DNA of 55,075 bases from Clostridiales bacterium (GCA_012838425.1 DUPG01000004.1:1-55075), one strand, 5' to 3'. Shown: positions 25,137-36,039, counted from the first letter of the stretch. Numbers and translations are program-made. Notes: generated from the letters alone by a model not told the origin.

Positions 25137-25747
25137 AGTGTTATGCCCTCTCTTTCCAATATAGATTTTAATGACTGCTTAGCCCTATACAGCAGGTTTT
25201 CGACTTGCTTCTTGCTCTTGTTGAGCACCTTGGCAATCTGCTCATTCGTGAAGCCTTCGAAAAACGAAAGATATAGTACCTCTCTGTACAGCTCATTCAG
25301 CTTCAACAGCGCTGAATGGACCTTACGCTTCTGCTCATCGGCTAAGGCTTGCGCCTCCAATTCCTCAATGTCCGCCGGGGAATCCTCTACAAGAGGAACT
25401 GTTTTGTTCTTGGCAGATCTTCTGAGATAGTCTATTGCCAAGTTTCTGCCGACGGAAAACAGGTAGGTTTTGAACAACGCCGCGCCCTTGAACCTTCTGC
25501 GCTTTATAATCAGCCGCAGGAATGCTTCGGAAACGATGTCCTCCGCAATACTGATATTGTTCACATAGCCATTTATGAACAACAATAAAGGGCGGCTGAA
25601 TACCCGTACTATTTCCTCTAAACCGGATTCGTCGCCTTCCATGTAGCGCATATAGCACGATAGCGCGTATTCGTTCAAATCATTGCCCCCTGCGTTTAAG
25701 TCGCTTTGGTCATTACACTTATTAGACGAATTAGGCATAAAAAACAC
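25133..25747 (-). CDS. ECF-type RNA polymerase sigma factor
   Basis: A 204-residue sigma-70 family protein with region 2 (VNNISIAEDIVSEAFLRLIIKRRRFKGAALFKTYLFSVGRNLAIDYLRR in sequence around 60-108) and region 4 (LKLNELYREVLYLSFFEGFTNEQIAKVLNKSKKQVENLLYRAKQSL around 150-195). There is no region 1 or 3, as in ECF factors. The start is probably GTG at 25747, with GAAAGGG upstream; an ATG three codons later is possible. It is translationally coupled to the beta-propeller gene, which probably controls it. The target promoter is unknown; TATAAT lies about 45 bases upstream. Confidence 0.88.
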   Translation of the reverse strand: MFFMPNSSNKCNDQSDLNAGGNDLNEYALSCYMRYMEGDESGLEEIVRVFSRPLLLFINGYVNNISIAEDIVSEAFLRLIIKRRRFKGAALFKTYLFSVGRNLAIDYLRRSAKNKTVPLVEDSPADIEELEAQALADEQKRKVHSALLKLNELYREVLYLSFFEGFTNEQIAKVLNKSKKQVENLLYRAKQSLKSILEREGITL

Positions 25748-25826
25748 TCATACCCTTTCTGAAATTTGGTGATGTAAACATTATACATTGGAAAAGAGGA
25801 AATATGAAATGAGGAGCGAGGAGTTG

Positions 25827-25892
25827 GTGCGCTGAGCGCACATGAAGACACGCTTCTTCTCTATAAGAATAGAAGCAAAAGAACAAGCAATT
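25827..25892. repeat. Hairpin unit plus family B copy
   Basis: GTGCGCTGAGCGCAC with an ATGAAGA linker, then GCTTCTTCTCTATAAGAATAGAAGC followed by AAAAGAACAAGC in degenerate form, a reverse-oriented relative of the family B element. Confidence 0.5.
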
Positions 25893-25956
25893 ATTTAATA
25901 ATAAATGCAAGGAAAACATCACCCCTGCATTTTTGCATATTCCCGTTTCTGCTTTA

Positions 25957-26048
25957 TCTTCATTCAGCGACTTGTCGCTGTCTTCATTCACGCGCAAGCG
26001 TGTCTTCATTCAACAGCTTTGCTGTTGTCTTCATGCGCCGCAGGCGCC
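25957..26048. repeat. Modular hairpin array 9 (TCTTCATT linkers)
   Basis: Four clean units: CAGCGACTTGTCGCTG, CACGCGCAAGCGTG, CAACAGCTTTGCTGTTG and GCGCCGCAGGCGC, separated by TCTTCATT/TCTTCAT. The first, second and fourth stems also occur in array 1 (about 23 kb away) with altered loops. Confidence 0.8.
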
Positions 26049-26067
26049 AACTCCACATTCCGCACTA

Positions 26068-26091
26068 AAAAAGAGGGCTTGCGCCCTCTTT
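26068..26091 (-). terminator. nifJ terminator
   Basis: AAAGAGGGC-TTGC-GCCCTCTTT with a T-run on the minus strand (complement of CTAAAAAA at 26065-26072), 15-35 bases beyond the nifJ stop. Confidence 0.85.
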
Positions 26092-26105
26092 ATATTGTTT
26101 GTGCC

Positions 26106-29630
<3,525 letters not shown>

Positions 29631-29685
29631 CTACCTCCTGAGTTTATTATTTCCCCACATTCTACGGGCTTAACTCCATCTACCT

Positions 29686-29714
29686 ATTATAAATAAAGAA
29701 ATGATTTGTGTCAA
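29686..29714 (-). promoter_or_regulatory. Consensus promoter of nifJ
   Basis: Minus strand TTGACA (29709-29714), exactly 17 bases, TATAAT (29686-29691): a perfect match, consistent with high expression of PFOR. Confidence 0.85.
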
Positions 29715-29751
29715 TGAAAGGGGAAAAGTATATTATAGTCGCCTGTGGTGA

Positions 29752-29885
29752 ACGAAATATCCTGCGGCCATGAAATATCGCGCTTATGCGCAGCATGGTT
29801 TTGCATTTAATAAAACGGACGCGCAATGCGCGCCCCTACGCTTGTATCTTCATTCGAGTGCAAGTCCGTATTCATTCGCGAGTGC
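29752..29885. repeat. Repeat family C copy 1 plus hairpin units
   Basis: GAAATATCCTGCGGCC, ATGAAATATCGCGC, GCATTTAATAAAACGGACG, CGCAATGCGCGCCCCTA. Read on the minus strand it matches 32711-32812 over about 85 bases. It is followed by degenerate TCTTCATTCG units. It lies between the convergently facing spaces of nifJ and the lyase gene. Confidence 0.65.
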
Positions 29886-29900
29886 GACAGCTTTCACGCC

Positions 29901-31361
29901 TTACAGGCTCTCCCCGAAATCACGCTTAAACGCCTCCGCGAGCCTTATATGCCAATCGTTTTTCGCTCTCAATCTGCCAAAGAAGAAGCGCAGTATTGAT
30001 GGCTCGTCAACAAACTCCAAGCCGCCAATTAAGTGTCTGTTCCGGTACAGCCAAGCGACTCTATCCGCAACGAACTTTATATGCGAAAGCGTGAACACTC
30101 GTTTGGGCAGGGCAAGGCGCACTAACTCCATTTCGGCGAAATGCTCGCTGCCGTCGTCGTTGCGCTGTTCGGATAATGTGCCGCGCTCCATTCCCCTTAT
30201 TCCGCCTACCAGGTATATTGCCGCCGCCAACGCTCCTGCCGGGTATTCACTTTGCGGAATATGCTCTAAAAAGCGTTTTGCGTCTATGTGACAGCCCAAG
30301 CCGCCTGCGGGCAATACGGTAGGCACGCCGAACTTTCTCAGCTCATTCGTCAATGCTTCTACGAATATGGGCGTTTGCTCTATTACATTGAAGTCCAATG
30401 CTTCACGCAAGCCCACCGCCAGCGCCTCCATTTCCTTTACGGACATTCCGCCATATGTTAAAAAGCCCTCGTAAAGCGTTACAAGCTCGCGCATTGCAAT
30501 ATGAAGCTCATCATTCGAGGTAAGTATGCCGCCGCCGCGAACGCAGCCCAGCTTCCTTGCTGAGAAGTAAACTATATCGAACAGCGACGCAATCTCACGC
30601 GTAATATCGGAAATCTCTGTGTTTTCATAGCCCTGTTCACGCGTTTTTATGAAATACAGGTTATCGGACAATAAGCTTGCGTCAAATACGGATGTTATGC
30701 CATTCGCCTTGCAGATTTGTGAAACCTCGCGCATATTTTTAACAGAAACGGGCTGACCGCCTATTAGATTTGTGCCTGCTTCTACTCTTATAAAAGCAAT
30801 ATTTTCTTTGCCAAGCGCTTGAACTGTGCTTTTCAGCTTCTCAATATCCATATCGCCCTTGAAAGCAATATCACTTTCAACCTTCAGCCCTTCGTCTGTA
30901 AGCAGCTCTATTACTTTTCCGCCCAAAAGCGTGATATGCGCCTTTGTCGTAGTGAAATGGAAGTTCATAATAACCGCCTGCCCCGGCTTTACAAGCGTTT
31001 TCGCTAATATGTGCTCGCAGGCTCTGCCCTGATGTGCCGGCAGGAAGTATTTTTTGCCGAACATTTTACTTAATTCTGCTTCTAACCTGTAAAACGTTTC
31101 CGAACCCGCGTATGAGTCGTCTGCCCTTAACAATGCCGCGTACTGCTCGTCGCTCATAGCGTTTACACCGCTGTCTGTAAGCATATCAAGGAATACATCT
31201 CTGTTCTTCAACAAAAAAGTGTTGAAGCCGGCGTTCTCGATAGCCGCTTGCCTTTCATCAACGGGCAACAGGTGCAGCCTTTGCACCATTTTCGCCTTGT
31301 GCATTTCAAGCGGAATCCTCTCGCCGCCCGTTTGATTGAAAAAGAATTTTACCTCGTTCAT
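29901..31361 (-). CDS. Tyrosine phenol-lyase / tryptophanase family beta-eliminating lyase
   Basis: PLP enzyme of 486 residues. Compared from memory with Citrobacter tyrosine phenol-lyase (TPL), the Schiff-base lysine is Lys270 (FSARKLG, TPL K257), the pyridine-binding Asp is Asp227 (TPL D214), and substrate-carboxylate Arg415 matches R404. TPL-specific positions are kept: Tyr84 (Y71), Thr137 in FTTT (T124) and Arg393 in MERG (R381, absent from tryptophanase). Hence TPL is favoured over tryptophanase, and the upstream T-box with a Tyr specifier agrees. One oddity: TPL R217, which contacts PLP, is Leu230 here. It would reversibly interconvert tyrosine with phenol, pyruvate and ammonia. A divergent function is possible. 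Confidence 0.75.
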   Translation of the reverse strand: MNEVKFFFNQTGGERIPLEMHKAKMVQRLHLLPVDERQAAIENAGFNTFLLKNRDVFLDMLTDSGVNAMSDEQYAALLRADDSYAGSETFYRLEAELSKMFGKKYFLPAHQGRACEHILAKTLVKPGQAVIMNFHFTTTKAHITLLGGKVIELLTDEGLKVESDIAFKGDMDIEKLKSTVQALGKENIAFIRVEAGTNLIGGQPVSVKNMREVSQICKANGITSVFDASLLSDNLYFIKTREQGYENTEISDITREIASLFDIVYFSARKLGCVRGGGILTSNDELHIAMRELVTLYEGFLTYGGMSVKEMEALAVGLREALDFNVIEQTPIFVEALTNELRKFGVPTVLPAGGLGCHIDAKRFLEHIPQSEYPAGALAAAIYLVGGIRGMERGTLSEQRNDDGSEHFAEMELVRLALPKRVFTLSHIKFVADRVAWLYRNRHLIGGLEFVDEPSILRFFFGRLRAKNDWHIRLAEAFKRDFGESL

Positions 31362-31404
31362 TTTTTCCTCCTGAATTTTTGGGATTTTGCCAAGAGGAAA
31401 AAGG

Positions 31405-31682
31405 GTATAAAAAAACCTTCGTTCCTCAAGGCCTTATTGCCTTAGGGACGAAAGGTAAACTTCCGCGGTACCACCCTAATTGCGACGAATACGCCGCCAC
31501 TCAGCAGGAATCTATCAATTCCCATGCCCTGTTACGGAGGCAACCCGTATTTTCCTACTAAGCGTTTATGCTTTTCAGAAAATCCGCTCTGGAGTGTATA
31601 TATGCTTCGCCGGTATCTGCTCGCACCAACCGCAGACTCTCTGAAACCCTGCACAAAACACTTTTCTCTCCGTCATCGCGTT
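31405..31682 (-). promoter_or_regulatory. T-box leader (probable tyrosine specifier) of the lyase gene
   Basis: The conserved T-box GGGTGGTACCGCGG is at 31463-31476 on the minus strand. A long terminator stem (31416-31456) followed by seven T lies between it and the gene. The 5' part has the typical Stem I text AGAGAGTCTGCGG, GGTGCGAGCAG and ACTCCAGAGC. In the specifier loop the triplet before ACTCC is TAC (31596-31598), i.e. tyrosine. Uncharged tRNA-Tyr should therefore switch the gene on. T-box identity is secure; the specifier call is moderate because the usual GAA before the codon is replaced by ATA. Confidence 0.85.
31408..31456 (-). terminator. T-box-controlled terminator hairpin
   Basis: Arms ACCTTTCGTCCC.AAGGC and GCCTT.AGG.ACGAAGGT (imperfect 18-bp stem) end in TTTTTTTA, about 45 bases before the lyase start. 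The T-box sequence upstream can form the competing antiterminator. Confidence 0.85.
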
Positions 31683-31714
31683 TTTGGTTATTAAGTTATA
31701 TTGCTTTATAGTAT

Positions 31715-31742
31715 AGTTTACACGGTATTTTTAATTTGTCAA
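31715..31742 (-). promoter_or_regulatory. Promoter of the T-box/lyase transcript
   Basis: Minus strand TTGACA (31737-31742), 16 bases, TAAACT (31715-31720), with an overlapping TATACT at 31710-31715. It starts transcription about 20-30 bases before the T-box Stem I. Confidence 0.65.
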
Positions 31743-31817
31743 GCAGTTTTCCGAATTTGAGATATGTAAACTTTTTGTAACTTTTATAGCATATGCCGCA
31801 ACACGATGTACTATAAC

Positions 31818-31846
31818 TTGACAGCATATAATCCACATAATATAAT
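31818..31846 (+). promoter_or_regulatory. Consensus promoter of the dockerin-domain gene
   Basis: TTGACA (31818-31823), 17 bases, TATAAT (31841-31846): a perfect promoter. It is divergent from the T-box promoter, about 75 bases away. Confidence 0.85.
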
Positions 31847-31892
31847 ATATATGGCAGAGAGTGTCCACAATTATTAAGAGGCGGTGAGAATA

Positions 31893-32684
31893 ATGAAAAA
31901 GCTAATAAAGGTGCTTGCTGTAATGCTGGCTTTGGTTTTCTGTATTCCAAGCCTTGCTGTGAGCAATACGGTAATACGGGGCGACGCTAACGGCGATATG
32001 CGCGTAAATACGGGCGACGCGGTGTTCATTCTTCGCGAGCTTACAAATAATAGGCGGGCTAATGACGCTGATATGCCTTCCATGGATTTTAATAATGACG
32101 GCAAGGTAAACACCGGCGACGCGGTAGCTGTGCTTGTGAACTTCGCAAGGCCTAAGTATGTCGCAAAAACCTACAAGCCTGTATTCAGAAGCTGCTGCAA
32201 TACGGACAGTAAATGGATTGCGGACGAGTGGTATTTTAATTCTTTTTTGAAGAATGAATCGGGACTTATCATTGTAATTCAGGACATGGAAGCATTAAAG
32301 GCTTTTGTTGACCCATCAGGCAGTAAAATCGAGGGTGTATGGGAATATCTCTACGCGAACGATACCGCAGCAAGCAATACCGACCTTCCCAAGCCTGTGA
32401 GGTATATGCAGCTTGAGGAGCTGGCGAAAAGCTATTCCGATGAGTTTTTCAACGAAAACGCACTCGCATTTGTGTATTTGTTCGAGAATACAGAGTCGCT
32501 TTACGCCCAAGTAGCAGGCATTGAGGTATATGGCGATACCGCAGTCGTTACCGTAAATCAGTATGTGGGGCAGTATATGTGCCAAGTAGTAGGGCATAAG
32601 CTGTTTGCTATTGAAGCGGAAAAAGATTTGATAAAAGACATAACTGCGTTAAAAATCGCTGTGAACCAAATTAGAGTCGGATAA
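31893..32684 (+). CDS. Secreted protein with an N-terminal dockerin-type calcium-binding domain
   Basis: A 263-residue protein with a signal peptide (MKKLIKVLAVMLALVFCIPSLAV, cleavage likely near 23-25). Two dockerin-like repeats follow: GDANGDMRVNTGDAVFILREL (in part) and MDFNNDGKVNTGDAVAVLVNF, each with the DxNxD...D calcium loop (residues about 31-85). A C-terminal domain of 160 residues resembles, weakly, the PrcB-type fold (ENALAFVYLF...GDTAVVTVNQ). Dockerins usually sit at the C-terminus of cellulosomal enzymes; here it is N-terminal with no glycoside hydrolase and no cohesin in the window. ATG 31893 is preferred over GTG 31884 by the AGGCGGTGA spacing. Confidence 0.8.
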   Translation: MKKLIKVLAVMLALVFCIPSLAVSNTVIRGDANGDMRVNTGDAVFILRELTNNRRANDADMPSMDFNNDGKVNTGDAVAVLVNFARPKYVAKTYKPVFRSCCNTDSKWIADEWYFNSFLKNESGLIIVIQDMEALKAFVDPSGSKIEGVWEYLYANDTAASNTDLPKPVRYMQLEELAKSYSDEFFNENALAFVYLFENTESLYAQVAGIEVYGDTAVVTVNQYVGQYMCQVVGHKLFAIEAEKDLIKDITALKIAVNQIRVG

Positions 32685-32710
32685 GACGCACGGCGAATGA
32701 AGACACAAGC

Positions 32711-32812
32711 GCAGGGGCGCGCGTTAGCGCGTCCGTTTTTTTAAATGCAAAATCCTGTTGCACGAAGGCGCGATATTTCATGTTCATAGGATATTTCATG
32801 CCACGGGCAAAT
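32711..32812 (+). repeat. Repeat family C copy 2 (includes the terminator of the dockerin gene)
   Basis: GGGGCGCGCGTTAGCGCG, TCCG and seven T (to about 32742) form a probable intrinsic terminator. AAATGCAAAA, GCGCGATATTTCATG and AGGATATTTCATG follow. The whole stretch matches the reverse complement of 29752-29842. Confidence 0.7.
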
Positions 32813-32821
32813 ACTCTGTTA

Positions 32822-32850
32822 TTGCGTTATACTTACGGATAGTATAGAAT
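32822..32850 (+). promoter_or_regulatory. Promoter giving a possibly leaderless transcript
   Basis: TTGCGT (32822-32827), 17 bases, TAGAAT (32845-32850). The expected first transcribed base falls at about 32857, the A of the next gene's ATG. Confidence 0.5.
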
Positions 32851-32856
32851 TGTGCT

Positions 32857-33195
32857 ATGGAAAATAATTCTCATCAGCATTGCAAGCGTTGCGGTCAGAA
32901 GCCTGCAAAAAACAGCGAATACTGTTTAAGCTGCCTGCAAAAGCGCGAGCGGTTCAAGAATATTGAGTATGTGGGTTTGATTATAGGCATTATCAGCTTG
33001 TTTGCGTGGCTTAAGCCCATAATCGGAATGCCCCTAGCACTCATAGGTCTTGTGTTTTCCTTTTCGGGATGCCTAAACAATCACAGATTTGCAAAAATAG
33101 CAATGGGAATGAATTTCGCGGGTCTGTCCGGCTGTACCATTCATCTTATCGTTATGTATGCATTTGGCGGCGTATCGCCTTTTTTGCTCCGTTAG
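32857..33195 (+). CDS. Zinc-ribbon small membrane protein (DUF4190-like)
   Basis: A 112-residue protein. The N-terminus holds four cysteines spaced as a zinc ribbon: Cys9-x2-Cys12 and Cys23-x2-Cys26. Two or three membrane helices follow (YVGLIIGIISLFAWL, GMPLALIGLVFSFSG, GLSGCTIHLIVMYAF). The pattern IxxxxxLxGlvfs...nHRFAKIAMGMNFAG resembles DUF4190-type proteins. There is no Shine-Dalgarno sequence in front of the ATG, which may be the first base of the mRNA. It stands alone. Function unknown. Confidence 0.7.
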   Translation: MENNSHQHCKRCGQKPAKNSEYCLSCLQKRERFKNIEYVGLIIGIISLFAWLKPIIGMPLALIGLVFSFSGCLNNHRFAKIAMGMNFAGLSGCTIHLIVMYAFGGVSPFLLR

Positions 33196-33313
33196 TATTT
33201 CGTATAGGAAAAGAACTCGCAATGCGCGTATTTTTCATTCGGGAGTAACCCTATATTCGTTTGCCGGCTATACCGTTGCCTTCGTTTTTCTCCGGTGAGC
33301 TGCCCCGGAGCGC

Positions 33314-33349
33314 GCTGCTTTTATTGAAAGAAAAGCAGCAAAAGAACAC
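33314..33349 (-). repeat. Dispersed repeat family B copy
   Basis: GCTGCTTTTATTGAAAGAAAAGCAGC then AAAAGAACAC, in the same orientation as the 2288 copy. It is followed by an AATGCAGGG...CCCTGCATT hairpin (33361-33391) and broken hairpin units up to 33455. No gene is seen in 33196-33457. Confidence 0.6.
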
Positions 33350-33457
33350 ACTATTTATATTTAATGCAGGGATATATCGCCCCTGCATTATTTCTTGTAA
33401 TTGCTTGCGCTTTTCTTCATTCAACGGCTATGCCCTGTCTTTATGCGCTACGCGCCC

Positions 33458-34366
33458 TTAGCCCTTGGGCGCGCTTTCTCTGATTCTCCTTAACAGCTCT
33501 TTTCCTGTTTTTGTTGCCGCTAAACCGCCCTTTGCCGTTTCTCTCAAATCAACGTGCATGAGCCTGCCAACGCTTTTCATAGCGGACACTACCTCATCAA
33601 ACGGGATAAGGCTGTTTATGCCCGCTATGGACATATCCGCCGCGGTTACCGCGTTCACAACTCCCATAGCGTTGCGCTTAATGCAGGGACATTCAACCAA
33701 GCCGGCAACGGGGTCGCACACAAGCCCCAATATGTTCTTCAAAGCTATTGCAGCAGCGTTCAAGCAGGTTTTTGGCAAGGCGCCGCGCATTTCGCATAAC
33801 GCCGCAGCACTCATGGCCGACGCCGAACCGACCTCCGCCTGACAGCCGCCCTCAGCGCCCGATATTGTAGCGTTCTCCGCAATAATCATTCCGACAGCCG
33901 CGGCGCAGAACAGCGCTTCTGTGAGCTTTTCGTCGGAAATCTCATAACGCTCCGCCGCCACTATCAAGCAGCCGGGAAGCACTCCCGAAGAACCGGCGGT
34001 AGGTGCTGAAACTATCTTTCCCATAGCCGAATTGACTTCGACAACGCTCAGCGCCGCCGCCACCATATCGCATACGGTTTCGCCGAGTATCGCGCGCTTT
34101 CTGAATCGCCTCATCTTCACAGCGTCGCCCCCAGTGAAGCCCGAAACGGAGCTTTGCGGCTCCTCTATGCTGCGAACTGTGCCCTCGCGCATTACAGCAA
34201 GATTCTCTCTCATTTCAGCCAATATTTCCTCGCGCGAGCATTCGGATAAGAACATTTCCCTGCGAATCATTATTTCGGAAATATTGCAATTATGCTTCTG
34301 GCACAGTAACAGCAGCTCTTCGCCTGTTGAAAATGAATATGTCAGTTCAGGTTTTTGGTCGTTCAT
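33458..34366 (-). CDS. sdaAA: L-serine dehydratase, iron-sulfur-dependent, alpha subunit
   Basis: Deaminates L-serine to pyruvate and ammonia with a labile 4Fe-4S cluster that acts as Lewis acid, together with SdaAB. The protein is 302 residues. Candidate cluster cysteines are Cys175 (AEGGCQAEVG), Cys217 (GLVCDPVAG), Cys226 and Cys228 (VECPCIKRN), and SAPTAGSSGVLPG (120-132) is the family signature. It overlaps sdaAB by four bases (start 34366, sdaAB stop 34363). In this anaerobe the pyruvate formed can enter the PFOR encoded nearby. Confidence 0.95.
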   Translation of the reverse strand: MNDQKPELTYSFSTGEELLLLCQKHNCNISEIMIRREMFLSECSREEILAEMRENLAVMREGTVRSIEEPQSSVSGFTGGDAVKMRRFRKRAILGETVCDMVAAALSVVEVNSAMGKIVSAPTAGSSGVLPGCLIVAAERYEISDEKLTEALFCAAAVGMIIAENATISGAEGGCQAEVGSASAMSAAALCEMRGALPKTCLNAAAIALKNILGLVCDPVAGLVECPCIKRNAMGVVNAVTAADMSIAGINSLIPFDEVVSAMKSVGRLMHVDLRETAKGGLAATKTGKELLRRIRESAPKG

Positions 34367-35025
34367 ATAGTTCTTACCTCATATGTTTTGTCAATAGAAT
34401 TATAAATGTCGGAGATAAGGTCTTCGCAAAGCTCTGTGTCGGTTTCTATTACCATGCAGGCGCCCTCGCGCTTTGCTGTTCTGAATACCTTCATAAACGC
34501 AATATTTGTATTATGCTTAGCTAATATTTCGGTTATTTTGCTGATTACGCCCGGGCGGTCCTCATACATCACAACCAAAGTGGGATATTCGCCCGAAATG
34601 CGCACGCTCATTCCGTTGAGATTGACTATCTGAACCATTGCGCCGCCCAAGGATTCGCCCACTACCTCAGTAATATCGCCGCTCGTGCCTATTATGCGTA
34701 TTTTCACTGTGTTGGGATGCTCACGCTCCTCGTCGCTTATGTGGAATGTGATTTTTATTCCCGCCTCCTCCGCCAATAAAAGCGAATATCTCAGGCGCTT
34801 GTCGTCTGTGTCCATTCCCAGCAGGCCTGCGACTAATGCCTTGTCTGTGCCGTGTCCTAAGCCTGTTTCCGCGAATGAGCCGTAAAGCGTGATTTCGGCT
34901 TCGGCAATATCCTCGTTGGCTAATTTGTAGGCTAAGTACGCAAGCCTTGCAGCTCCTGCGGTATGCGACGACGACGGGCCTATGATTCTGGGCCCTATTA
35001 TGTCAAATGCGCTGTACTTGGGCAT
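34363..35025 (-). CDS. sdaAB: L-serine dehydratase, iron-sulfur-dependent, beta subunit
   Basis: Partner of SdaAA, 220 residues. The N-terminal part carries IIGPRIIGPSSSHTAGAARLA (about 9-29), the serine-binding SSSHT motif of the family. The C-terminal 75 residues are an ACT domain (TLVVMYEDRPGVISKITEIL and NIAFMKVFRTA), probably a serine-sensing site. GGAGGT lies before the ATG and a TATAAT sequence about 30 bases further up. First gene of sdaAB-sdaAA. Confidence 0.95.
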   Translation of the reverse strand: MPKYSAFDIIGPRIIGPSSSHTAGAARLAYLAYKLANEDIAEAEITLYGSFAETGLGHGTDKALVAGLLGMDTDDKRLRYSLLLAEEAGIKITFHISDEEREHPNTVKIRIIGTSGDITEVVGESLGGAMVQIVNLNGMSVRISGEYPTLVVMYEDRPGVISKITEILAKHNTNIAFMKVFRTAKREGACMVIETDTELCEDLISDIYNSIDKTYEVRTI

Positions 35026-35099
35026 AATATACCTCCAATTAAAGTAGCTTTATTATACAGTAAAAGCGGAAGAATTAAAACGGTTTTGTGAGTGTGGAG

Positions 35100-35195
35100 T
35101 GTGAAGTTGACACGCTGTGCGTGCATGGAGGCAGCGGCAAAGCGGCCGAATAAGGACAACAGCAAGGCTGTTAAGACACCTGCGGCGAATGAAGA
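35100..35195. repeat. Modular hairpin array 11 (degenerate)
   Basis: CACGCTGTGCGTG, GCAGCGGCAAAGCGGC (imperfect), AACAGCAAGGCTGTT and CCTGCGG units with GAATAAGGAC/GAATGAAG linkers, preceded by a GAGTGTGGAGTGTGAAGTT tract that recurs, reversed, near 4676 and 26051. Confidence 0.6.
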
Positions 35196-35318
35196 AAAAT
35201 GATATGGTCAAAGACTATTTCATAATTCGAATAGCGGCTGATATGCCGAAGCATTAGCGCATTGAAAGACAATGATAAAACATTATTTCGCATATTGTTA
35301 TAATTTATAAAATTTATG

Positions 35319-35347
35319 TTGCAAATATTGTTTTGTTGTGTTATGAT
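35319..35347 (+). promoter_or_regulatory. Promoter of the first small membrane protein gene
   Basis: TTGCAA (35319-35324), 17 bases, TATGAT (35342-35347). Confidence 0.6.
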
Positions 35348-35392
35348 TTTGTGGGCAAGCAGCATGCCCCGAATGAAAAGGAGAGCAGAAGA

Positions 35393-35746
35393 ATGAGTGA
35401 GATGGGCGATAAAATCAAGGCATTAGCGAAAACGCTTGCGATTATAGGCATGGTTGGCGCAATAATCATAGGTGTAATACTTATTGCGCGCGGAATAGAC
35501 CTGTTAGCGCTTAGCGATTCAGACCAAGCGACCTTGGGCACGACCGACATTATATTCGGCATAACCGTAATGGTGGGCGGAGCTCTGCTTGCGTGGATGT
35601 CGTACCTTGCGCTTTATGGCTTCGGTGAGGTTGTGGATAAAATCACCTGCATTGAAGCAGATATAAACGAAATGCTGAAATACATCAAAAGGAACAGCAA
35701 CAGGTATCCCGCCGAAGTATTCGAAGCCGATAGGAAAGCCATATAG
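35393..35746 (+). CDS. Small two-helix membrane protein, paralogue A
   Basis: A 117-residue protein with two membrane helices (about 14-34 and 53-76) and a cytoplasmic or external C-terminal tail of 40 residues. The second helix ends in AWMSYLALYGFGEVVDK, closely matching SWFSYLFMYGFGELIDK in the gene 340 bases downstream. AAAGGAGAG sits before the ATG; a longer in-frame start at 35333 is inside the promoter. I do not recognise a named family. Each copy has its own promoter. Confidence 0.72.
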   Translation: MSEMGDKIKALAKTLAIIGMVGAIIIGVILIARGIDLLALSDSDQATLGTTDIIFGITVMVGGALLAWMSYLALYGFGEVVDKITCIEADINEMLKYIKRNSNRYPAEVFEADRKAI

Positions 35747-36010
35747 GGTAATAGCCATTGCTTATATGAAGCAGATGTATGCTTTGATATGCCAAGCAAT
35801 TATTAAGTTTTGTTACAAACAGCAGTTTTTGCTGCGCAATAGCGTTTTTCACGAAGGAACATAGGCAGTTGAGTTAATACTATCAACCTTCATATAGTTT
35901 CAGCCTGCTTCCTGCGCATATGCGAACAGTGCAATATATTTTTCGGCAATGCATTAAGCATTGGCATTCATTCATACAATGAACTGTGCTCCTGATAATA
36001 AATAAAAGAG
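35747..36010 (+). other. Intergenic space between the two paralogues
   Basis: AT-rich, without hairpin arrays; no gene or clear terminator recognised. Confidence 0.4.
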
Positions 36011-36039
36011 TTGAAAGCGTCAAATAATTATGATATGCT
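36011..36039 (+). promoter_or_regulatory. Promoter of the second small membrane protein gene
   Basis: TTGAAA (36011-36016), 17 bases, TATGCT (36034-36039), followed 10 bases later by another TATAAT-like sequence. Confidence 0.55.
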
